Under the pieces are notes generated by a model that had not been told where the DNA came from, ran no database searches, and saw only the letters and a program-made list of their open reading frames with translations. Below, one piece after another: positions 24,801-36,400 of a stretch of 64,000 bases of DNA. A program made the translations under genes and the position numbers. Origin of the DNA: Diphasiastrum complanatum (lineage: Eukaryota; Streptophyta; Lycopodiopsida; Lycopodiales; Lycopodiaceae). Where the stretch lies: the NCBI GenBank assembly GCA_029204225.1, contig CM055106.1:50847325-50911324 (forward strand), written 5' to 3'. Numbering within the stretch: position 1 is the stretch's first letter; the number at the start of each line of letters is the position of its first letter.

Positions 24801-27800
24801 TTCGCTTGACCTGGTTGCGCTTCGCTCCAGTCGAAGGGCCATTTTGACCGAACGTTACCCGAATCGACCCAGGCTTGATCCGTTAGGTTCGTATCGGGAT
24901 CACGAACCTGTGGACTATGTTCCCGGACCGATGATGCGTTCTACACAGTACCATGGCCTATGAGATGAGATAGATTTAGGGTTTAGAGTGGTACAATGTC
25001 ACGTGGGCAACTAGTCGGAGCGTGTCCTGGTAGATGTCCACCGACACAACGAACGGAAGCTAGAAGCAGGATTTCACGAGAGCCAGCGAGAGATAATGGG
25101 GCGACAACCGGAGCTGCAGCTACGTGCCCTCAGATTCCTCGGACCTGCTCCCCCCTACACGAGCTGGCGAGGGCAAGGAAACGCAACGGATTGGAATTAA
25201 CTTCACCGCAGAACAACTGCCCATGGTCCGGGACAAGGTCCCTCGTCGTCGGGCCAGCCAGTAGGTCTTCTGGTTCCCGGTAGTGAACGACACAGTTATG
25301 ATGACCATCCACTCTTCTGGTGACCATTCACTCCCTGTAGTGAATGGCACGGTTTTGACGACCATTCACCACTATTAGTAGCAATTTTTTTGCAGTGGTT
25401 TTCATCGCGCTACGGAATCGGGGACGCGGACCACACAAACACCTGCAAACGTGCTAAAATGTTGGCCTTTTGTTCGGTTTGGGGTTTAGGGTTTGGGGAA
25501 CAAACGACCAGAAGGAGGATACCAAAGATACTGTTGAACAAGATTTTGATCATGACGAGGAGTGAAGGCCTTCAGCTAGCCAGGGAGAAAGTTCCAGCTC
25601 TTCCATAAGTCTGAAGTGTGCCATAAGTATTGAAGTTGCTTGGTATATGACAGGGACGGTGTGGGTGAAAGCCAGTTAAAGAATGTTTTGCAACAAGAAC
25701 ACAGTTTGAAAGGAAATTTTATGGGCTTCAATAGCCATTTCCTGAACTCAAACACCCAAGGAAGCAGCATAGATCAGACAATGATCAATACCCTTTCATC
25801 TGGATGTTTGGCCACGAAACTTTGTAAGAAAGCAATGGTTAACAATGTCCTTCCAGTACATGGAGATGGTCGAAGTGGTTTTGACGCCAGTACGTGTTCC
25901 CGAATCTTGCCACATCACCAATTGCTCTGTTTTCGACTCCACGTGAAACATTTTTGGTGAGCTGACAGAGACAGCACCCAGTGGTTTCTGATCCACTGAT
26001 CAAAAACCAATGGGTGCTGTCTCTGGAAGCTCACCAAAAAACGTTTGACGTGGAGTCGAAAATGGAGCAATTGATGATGTGGCAAGATTCGGGAACACGT
26101 ACTGGCGTCAGAACCACTTCGACCATCTCCATGCATTGGAGGGACATTGTTGACCATTGCTTTGCAAGGCTTCCTGGCCAAATGTCCAGATGGAAGTGTA
26201 GTGAACATTGCCTGGTATATGCTGCTTCCTTGGGTGTTTGAGTTCAGGAAACGGGCAGTGAAGCCAAAACCTAAATCATAAAACAGTATAAAGCCAACAT
26301 AATTGAACCCTAAACTCTGTACAGATTGAAAAACCCGCTCTAATTGGCTTTCACTTACACCATCCCTGTCGGTGACCAAGCAGCTTCAGTACGTCTGTCG
26401 CACTCTGGGGTTATGGAAGAAATCAAACTTTCTTCCTGAATAGCTGAAGGATTGTACTCTTCATCATCAGAAGAGTCTTGCCCAACAGTGTATTTGATGT
26501 CCTTTTCGTCGTTTGTTTGCCAGCCGCTGGCCCCAAAGCATACGATAGGTCCACACTTTTGCACGCTCAGATGGGCTTGTGTGGTGTGCGTCCTCAATTC
26601 CACGGCTTGATGAAAACAACTGTGGAAAAACCGTTGTTCACAATTTTGAACTCCAGAAGATAATGGACACCAGAAGAGTGAATGGTCAGTAGAACTATGC
26701 CATTCACTACAGGGGACCACATGACCAACCATTCTGCAAGAGGTATAGCTACCTCTGTCCTCACGGTTCTACACAGTACTGTGTCTTGTATGGTGCGATC
26801 GGTTTCCCCCCGGATGAACTTCTACGGCTTACTAATTACTCATGCAAAACAGTTTCATTCACTACAGGCCGTCCGTCCGTTCCTCGTCCTGTCTGTGTCC
26901 CACAGGTTCCTAGCGAGGTTGTCGGCAACCCTAAACCCTAAACCCGAAACGGATCCCGTTTGAAGAAATGGGGCCGTCGGACAGAGACCTGCAAAACTAG
27001 TCCATTTCACATGACCTTATTGCGTTTCTGTCCCGTCGAACGACCATTTCGATCGGACGACACCCGAATAAAGCCAGGCTCGGCCCCTTGAGATTGTATC
27101 GGGGCCACGAATCGTTTGATTGTTTTCCTGGACCATTTTGTCAATTCCGAATGTTTTCACGTCCCAGCCCGGGAAATTGTCCCCGAAGACCTGTTTTGAC
27201 CCTAAACTTGCGGAACCCAGTGTCGCTGTTGAGGAGGCGGATGTATGCGAACCAGTCCGCACATAGCTCTGCATCATCGTACTGCCTCTCGCTCTGAAAC
27301 AGCGGATGCAGTATGTGGGCCACACTCTGAATGGGCCGATGAAACTTCTCCCATCGCCGCTGCCACAAGCGCCTGAGGCGGTGAACTCTGCCGAAGTGGC
27401 CATGTGCCGCAATTCACCCTTGAGCCTGTGTAGCCGCTCAAGCATGATGAACTGGTAGGCGAAGCGGGTGCGAGCGGGCTTCTTCAAGTCAAGTCTGCAT
27501 TGACAAACGGAATTAGAGGCACACATGAAACGAGCAAAAAAAAAGGGAGCATCTTGAACGAGCCCAAAAATAAGTGGCAACTTACCTGCTGAATGTGCGG
27601 AAAAGGGCCGTCATGCGGCGCTTGCGTGTGACGAAGTTCACAACCGCAAGTGCCCTCGTGAGAATGTCACTGACCCAAGGCAGGCGCCCGATGGAATGCA
27701 GGAGGAGGTCCAGTGAGTGTGCGGCACATAGAGTCCAGACAATGGAGGGGTAGTCTGCCATAAGAAGCTCCCCCATACCGCGGCAGTTGGACGCATTGTC

Positions 27801-28956
27801 CGTCACAACCTTTCCCGATACGTTCACACGATCAGTTCACAGCTCGGAAACACATTGCAATCAATCGAAAACTACGCAAAACTATTGTATCAACATCAAG
27901 CAGCAAATGAGCAAGCAACCAATGAAAGAATATTATACCTCGACAACACGCTGTGGCCCGACCTCCTCTATCGCCGCGCGAATGATGCCGTAAATGTACT
28001 CGGCCGAATGCACTCTCCCTGCCTCGAAGGCGTCGATGTTGCGCAAGAACATGGAACCGTAACAACTAGAAACAATCACATTGATGAGTGGACGTCTACG
28101 ACGATCAGTCCACCCATCAGCCATGATGGAACAGCCGTATCTATCCCAAGCCTCGTGCAGTGCGGCCAGTCTCTCTCTGACTGATGCAACCCGGTCCTGG
28201 AGCAAAGGGCCTCGTAGTGCGTCGGCTGTGGGTGGTGTGTAGCCGGGCCCGCAGACTGCAACTTTCGAGATAGCCTCTCAAAAGATGCGGGATGATGCCA
28301 TGATAAAGGGGCGGTTCAGGTCATAGAACATCTGTGCTATGGTCCTGGTGGCCTCTCTATGCTGCCCCTCTCTGAAAGATCCCGGCATGGACATCTGTCT
28401 GGTGCCTCGGGATGTGGACGGCTAGGAGGATGCGAATGGACAATGCGGATCTGGAGGTGGTGGCATAGGTGCAGGTGTGGAAGCGGAGGATGTGGACGGG
28501 CCGTGCAGATCTGACGGTGATGGCAGAGGCGTAGGTGCAGCAGTGGAGGCTGTGGATCCATGGGGAGTACTGGCGGAGGCGGAGGCGGAGGCGGTGGCGG
28601 GTGCGGATGCAGCGGCGGTGGCGGGTGCAGATGCGACGGTGGGGGCGGCGGTGGGTGTACCAGTGGCAGGGGCGGTGGCAGGGGGTGCACCAGTAGAAAT
28701 AGAGTCCGCGGCATCTGTGGACGGCTCGTCGGGCTCAGCAGCTGTCTCAGAATATGTCTCCATAATGCGAGCCCTCTCCGCAGCGGGGATGACCATACAA
28801 ATGCCGATCCCGTAGCATCCCCCCATGGGTCGGACTCTCAACCCCCCCAAATGTGCTCGAACCCGGGAGGCGTTCCTTGTGAACTGCTTTCCACAAAAAG
28901 GGCAACGCCACTTTTTGTCGGGCATGACCTCCACCTCATCCCAAATGGGACGAGCA

Positions 28957-29012
<56 letters not shown>

Positions 29013-29258
29013 GCATACACACACAGAAGCACGAAAATCCAAGCTCTCTCCCGCCCTAAACCCTAAACCCCAAACCGAAGCACCCTTAAACCTAAATCCT
29101 AAACTCACACACACACACTGTGCACACACACAAATCCTCTCTCTCCGTCCCTCACACTCTGTCTCTTCCTCTCTCTCTCTCTCACACACAGATCACCACA
29201 CACAACTGAATGCACACAAATCAACAAAATCTTTTCACACACACAATTTTCACACACA

Positions 29259-29319
<61 letters not shown>

Positions 29320-29800
29320 TCTATGCCTCTCCCACTCTCTCTGTCTCTCCCTATTCCGCCCTCTTCCGCCCACTCTGCTTCTGCGGACTGTCCGCAGGGG
29401 GCCCGAGGGTTTTGGTTTTTTTTTTTTTTAAGATTTAAAAATACACCATCTCTCCGGACGCGTATTTTTAAATCTTAAAAAAAAAAAAAACCAAAACCCT
29501 CGGGCCCCCTGCGGACAGTCCGCAGAAGCAGAGTGGGCGGAAGAGGGCGGAATAGGGAGAGACAGTCCGCGTCCGGACGCTGGACGCGTCCAGCCTTAAG
29601 AAAATATAAAAAATATGAAAAAAAGGATGTGTCCGACCCCGCGTCCGGGGGTCAGACGCGTCCGGGTCCGGGCGTCGGACGCAGGCCGAAGTGCCCGGAT
29701 CCTCATGTCTGGCAACGATGTATTCAAATCAAGAAAGAACAATTTGTATTTAGATAACAAAAGAATGATTTGTATCGTAACAAATGTTGTAGAAGGAAAT

Positions 29801-29839
<39 letters not shown>

Positions 29840-30429
29840 GAACATTGAGACCAAAAAACATGCCCTCTGAGCTAAAAAAAGAAACATTAAAGGCTTCATG
29901 CAACCAGAACTTGTTATGAAATGCATCACGTTTGTGAAAAATTATTTATCTAAGTACAATATGTTGCACACCTTCCACTTCCAGGAGAGGGCTTTGCAAA
30001 ACGTCCTTTTTCAACACCCGGATTAAGCACATATTTCCCTGGTGCCTGGTACGAGGCAATCTGAAAAGTAAGGCCAAAACAACATAGTGAGATAAGCAAG
30101 GTTGTGTCCAAATATTGAAGCGCATAAGATGTTTTTGCTCTTGAGGAATAAGCGAGTATGATACCACAAATGAACTAGAAGTAGCTAAAATAACCAAATG
30201 ATTACCTTCATAAATTGACACTAGCATCATCAGAGACCAATCGCATCAGGAAATTCAGGAATTGAATCTAGTAACTTACCGATTGAATCACCTTTAAAAT
30301 ATTTTCTCTCCCAGGTTGAGAATTTGGCATTGCCTCACCCAACGCTTTCTCAATCGCCTGCTCACCCAATCAATGTGAAGTTGGTATAGTACCCCAGGTC
30401 CCAAATATAACTAAAACATATGTGAAAAG

Positions 30430-30470
<41 letters not shown>

Positions 30471-33400
30471 TGTTTTGAATTTTTGTTCAAGTTTGACATT
30501 GAACAATATATTTAATCAGAAGTTGGTCCATAGACTGTTTGTCTCTGTGAACATTAATAGACCGTTCTATCTACACACCACACCCACCCTTGAGATGCAT
30601 GCCGCAGGTGTGCGTGCCTTTTTCACTGCGTGTATATCTGCAAAACCGCTCTGTGCTCTAAATGGGATAAGACCCACTACTTCCTTGATTCTATGGGATG
30701 AAGAGGGTACTGTCTTTGTAAGAAGGTCTTTTTAGGGGATTCATGTACGTTGGAGCTAAAAGGCATGTACAAAGGAGGCTTAAAAAGGCTCAAGATCAGT
30801 TTTGCAACCACCTCAGAGTTCGTATGTTTGCTGGATCAACATTGACAAAAAGTCCTGTATTGAAAAATCTAACAAGATGCATGGCCTAATCAAAGCAGTG
30901 AAAATAAAGTAGGCAGTAAGTTTATAACAGACACCTATAGAGGTCCTTTGGAGAGAAGGATGCAACATAAAAAGTTTCATGAATATGGAGATCGGAGGAC
31001 AAACCCTGCATCGTAATGCAGATATGTATATCAATGAAAAACAAACCAGCCATTTCAGGGTCAAGGGTCAGTCAATTCAAATGAGATCAGAAACAGGTAG
31101 GTGTTGTAAACCCAGACTGGCATGCGAAGATTGATTGCAAAATCAATCACTCGTCTTTAATTAGACAGCATTGGTTGGGTAGATAAAATTTTGGTATGGG
31201 AGCATTCTGAAAAATGCATTGTGGCCAGCACTTCAATGTAAATTCTCTTTGAGATTTCTCTTCTTCATTGCTGATCAGATTTGCCTCAATCCTCATCATT
31301 TTCCATATTTTTATCATTGTCGAATGGTACTTGCTTTGTTACTATCTCTGCAGGTAATCTACTCAACATCACCACTCTTACTCATTGACAGATTTCAATG
31401 GTTCGTAAGAGACTTCATACATGTTTGTGCATTTTTCATGCTTTATAGATTATTCCTCACTTCCCCATATTTTTACTCAAATCTATACATTTTACTTGCC
31501 CCCATAAATACTTACACACCTAAAGGTTCATACAGACATTCTACTCACCTTAACATAATTCACTCACCTACGAGAGATCTTATTTGCCTGATCTAGATTC
31601 TAAACCAAGTTTTTACTTGCATACAAGCCTTGAATCGCAATAATACAGAGCATTTCTTGCTTTACTCGCCCATCCAGCAGCCACCCAATAAATTACTCAA
31701 AAATTGGTTCTGAACATAAATTCTTAGGTTGTTTCACTTTACTCCCATATAAGTGACTAATTGTGTTTGCAAGTGCATCCACGTTTTACTTGCCTGTATG
31801 TCAAAAGCTTGTGAGTAAAGTCATAGTTGCCCATTCTGGAACGGAACGCATTCCGTTCCGGAACTTGAGCAAAATAAAAACTAAAAAAACACGTATGTTT
31901 TAACAAAGGATTTCTGCAGCCAACGACCCAAGCACAAATACTGGTAGCAGGTCACGGGAAATGAGAAAGATGCTGAAAAAGGAAATTCTGCGGATGTCAA
32001 AGATACATCTGTTTTCAGTCTGACTACCCTAAACAAACCTGAAGCGCCAATATTTGTGCTTGGGTCGTTTGGCTACTATGGAAATAAGGTAATTTATCTT
32101 GCCTTTGAACAATATTTAACATCCAGGTCATAGTTACCATAGTTACCAGGGAACACATTCCCACCCCCCGGGAATGCGTACCCCACGTTCCCACCTTCCA
32201 GGCATTCCCGAGAACGTGTTCCCAGGTGGGAACGTTCCCGTAGCAGTGGGAACGTGTTCCCAGGCCCCAGGGGTGGGAATGCGTTCCCAAGTAGCAAAAG
32301 CAAAATCTTCTAATAAAACCTGCTTTTTTTTAAGCTTCTACTTTTTGAATCTATGGCTGAAAAGCAAACGGATTACAAAACTCTCGAGTATAATTCCAGT
32401 TGCAGCCTCCAATGCTGTGCACTTGTGCTTCCGTTGTCACACAGCTCTGTTCACAAAGCATCCTTCTATTCGGAAGGATTGTAGTTTCAGGCTTTAATAC
32501 CTGTTTTTTTAAATTGAAAAAAAAAAAAGACGTCCCACCCAGTCGTTTCAGAACGTACAGTACATTCTGGCCCAGAAGGGTCGGAACGCGTTTCTAAGGT
32601 TCAAGTACTCCCAGAATTCCAGAGTGGAAGTATCAGTTATGGCAGCTAAGAAAAATCAAATGGTTGAGGGAACTTTTCCGACATGTCAAACATCATCTGT
32701 TGACTCCAGTACTCTTCAGAAAAACAATACTGAAATTAATGGAAAGAAATGAGAAAAAAAACTGGGAGTGTTTTTGTTTAATATGATTCTGAAGGCGACA
32801 AAGGAATAGCACGATGTTGCATCAACCGCCACCAGATAAGCCCACAAATCTTCTGATCTCATCTCTCAGCCAAAGCATTCAAGTCAGTATTTTAGAAGTT
32901 ATGTAGGCTGATAATACAAGGGTAGGCTGATAATACAAGGGTTGTACATTATGGGAAAAGTTATGGATTCGAGGCAAACCAGTCATGCATCTGTTAATGG
33001 ATACCATAACAATCCATTTGCTATTGAACACGAGGGGCTACACAAATGAGGAAGAAAAGTATGAAACCCACCCACCCACCATATTCGTAAATATTCATGT
33101 GAACTGCCTAATGTGAGAAATTGCCAAAAATTGGCAAATCTAGCTTGATCAATACCATGTAAAATGTACATAGGTGGGTCCCACACGTGTGAGGCCATGG
33201 AGCCACATGGGAATACACACTAGGGTAAGTTAGATCAAGTCTAAAAAGTGGGTCAAGTCAATTTGGTAATGATTCCTACTTTATAGGACCTAGAACCTAG
33301 ATTTAAGGAGGAAAATTGACCTACTAGCCACCTACTTGGCATGACTCTAGGAATGAGGCTAGGTTGGCAAATTAGGGCAAGAAAGCCAAGTTAACTTCCT

Positions 33401-36400
33401 TATTACATGCTGGAAATTCACCTAACTTTACAAAGGAAGAGGCTTTTGTATGTAGGAGACTCTCCATAGTGAACACGGAGATTATTTTTGGAGCTCATTA
33501 GCAATCTCGAGCTAGTTCATTATGTACATTGATTTCTTGTGATCCAAATGAAACCAACTTGATTTCTACTTCAAACTCTATCTACAGGCCGTACAGCAGG
33601 CTGTGGCTCACACGTGTGGGCTCAGATCTCAGTTTGTGATCTTTGATTTGATTGCCATTGCTTCTTGTTTGTCAAATTGCCAATCTAGATCAACATTTTG
33701 ATGACTAGTTTTTGATAGATTGTTAAGCAAGCAACCAATCACTCTTGTGGATCTTTCTAAGATCCATTTGTGGTCCCAAACTACACTTTCACACCTAAAA
33801 CATCAAGGGAAACAAAGAAAAAGGACGGTAAAGCCCAAAAGCTGAGATAATTCACAAGGAATGGACTTTTTACAAGTAGCAATCTCAGGAATATTAAGAC
33901 AGGGTCCCCATCCACCACAGACATCCTCTGTACTAATGACTATTTGTTGTTCTGTGTCCTATTTTGAATATTAGTATCATGTTAAATGTAGATTGAGGTT
34001 CTAAATGTTTATTGAACAACTATCAATAAGTTGAAACTTGGTTATTATATTGCGGTTCTAAGTGTTTATTGATTAGTTTCTGAAGTTTACAATGTGTCAA
34101 GTTTCAAATCTGTGAAACCAATAAAGGATGGAACAAGACAATTATTTGCTTGATCTCCTTCACCAAAAACAAAAATTCCTTTGGCTAAAAGGACTTTTGG
34201 AGGAGCTTCAAAGAAAAGCTTGGAGGATTATTATGGCTGAGAGGTACTCCAGCAGTACATCGTACGTTGGGATTGCTTGAAATGCTTTGAAGAAGAATAA
34301 AGAATAACGTGATGTAGAACAAGAAGATAATAAGTATGTGTACAATAAAGGTAACACTGCTGAAGATGAAGAGAGAGTGACAAGCAAGTGAGATCGCTGA
34401 GCTTGAGAAATGTGTGACAAAAGAAAGTGAGACTAATCAACTAGCATAGTTAACAGATAAGAATACAGGCTTATCAAAGTTTATAATAAACAAAAGGAGC
34501 AAATTTAAAACAAATATGAATCCTTGTTAGAAAAGTGTGATAGAGAAGGAATCATGGTACAAGAGTGCGTAAAAGCAAAGATTGTGTTAAAGGCTGCAAG
34601 TTTTTGCAAAGAGCGAAGGTTCATTTTAAGGATGCACCTCAGTTACACTGATGAAAAGGAACGTCAAAAATGAGAGAAGAAACATGTGCATCTTCAATTG
34701 GTGGGTAGGTTGCATATCTCAACAGTAGCAGCAAATTGAAGTGTTTGTCTATTGAGTTTGGAACAGTTTGTTGGTAAAAATCTCATCAAGTTCATGCAGA
34801 AATTGAAAGAGTATGAAGATAATAGAGTTTAGAACAGCCTGATAGTACTTTACATAAAGTTATGTAGGCAGTAAAAGCAGGAGAAAATCTAAAAAGATAC
34901 CTGCATTGAATGCTCATGATCGACACACAGGAATTCCCCATCCAATTGTTCCAATATTCCAGATTTTTTTTTAAGTGCTGGTAAGCGTTGTTAAAGGTCA
35001 AGGTGTATAGTGTATACATAACAAAACAAAACAGTAGATTAATATTAAGGAGGGTTGTTGGAAAAGTAATGAATATTTTGCTCTGTTGTGTCCTTTTGTC
35101 ACACATAATATTCACTATTGTCGTGTTGGGGGTCTCAGGTGTTTATTATACCATAATTACTGCGGGGCCGAAGTCATTGATTCAAGCGTGTGAATATGTA
35201 GCCTGGGACTCCAGAGAATATGTGAGTCTAGATTGTCCAGGGACAGTATAAATAGCTCACTTGGAAGTGCTATTATTAAATTGTGTGTAAGGCTGTTTAC
35301 TGGCAAGAGAATCTGGCCCTTCCAAAGAGGTGACAGGGTCTATGCACTACTCTGGACTGTGTATCCAGGATCTCCAAGTGCCCATGTGTTTCCCCCCAAC
35401 AACAAAATATGTGCCTTGTACATGTGTTAATCAATCAACAACGTTTGTGTTGTGTAGTCTCTCCTGAAAAAGAATGTGCTTTGTGCATATGTTTATCAAT
35501 CAACAAAGCTTGTATTGTGTATCTCTCTACAAGAATGTGTATGTATTATGATTATTACGATACCAATGTGATGTTTGTGTTCATCAATCTCTTCTGAGGA
35601 TCTCAATGATTTTTATTAGAGCATGCTAGATTTCCAATATGGCAGCAGACTTTGCTTATATTCCAGCACAAGATACGGTATCACAAGGGAAAACAAGACA
35701 CTTTTCTGAAAGAGATTGGTCCCCAAGTAGGAATTCTCTCTCCGCAAGCAGGAACTCTGAAAGGAAAACTATTTCTACCAAGAATCTGGAAGCTTAATCA
35801 GAGGTTATGTAATATCCTTCTAGCTTAATCATGCTGTAGCAACGCCTACCAACGCCAGAACGGAGCCTGCCAGACTTTGCACAGGGTCATATCACCTTCA
35901 GATTGAAACTGAAATCTTTATCAAAGATAACTCTGCCAAGCCTCTTGTTCCACCCAAATACAGCATCTGCCAAAGCTACAGCTCGGGGGAAGTAGATGAT
36001 TAACGGCACTTTCTATTCACTTCCTTGCGGCATAAAATGACTAGGGGAAATCCACCATGGACTGTACATGCAACTCCCCATTTTTGTTGAACAATTTTTA
36101 GCACACAAAGACCGATGCTAACTACAGAAGTTTATCAATAATATCACTGAGAGAGAGAGAGAGAGAGAGAGAAAGAAAGAAAGATTTTTATTAATGTCCA
36201 TGGAATACCCTAAGGTACATAGGACTGAAAAAAAGGTACATGTCAAGTGTGCCCGGTGGGAGCGTGAAAGCTCAACCACCTAAAAGAAACAAGAATACAA
36301 TAACACAGGAAACAGTGCTATGCACAAGGAGAGTCAAGCATCATAGATGTCTCTCTGCTGTGAAAAAATGATGTAAAGTATGTTGTGGCACTGTCTCTGT

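Noticed and set aside
28337-29478. Pro/His-rich, Gly-rich and Ser/Leu-repeat open frames on both strands
   Set aside because: They arise from the Pro/Thr/Ala linker of the hAT transposase read in other frames and from (CT)n/(CA)n microsatellites.
32128-32290. GAA-NN-TTC words read as heat-shock elements
   Set aside because: The words match the heat-shock factor pattern, but they lie deep in an intron within a repeat that looks like transposon ends, so regulatory meaning is not supported.
34100-34800. Purine-rich stretch read as a copia gag fossil
   Set aside because: Some frames look protein-like, but no conserved gag word could be seen, so no call is made.
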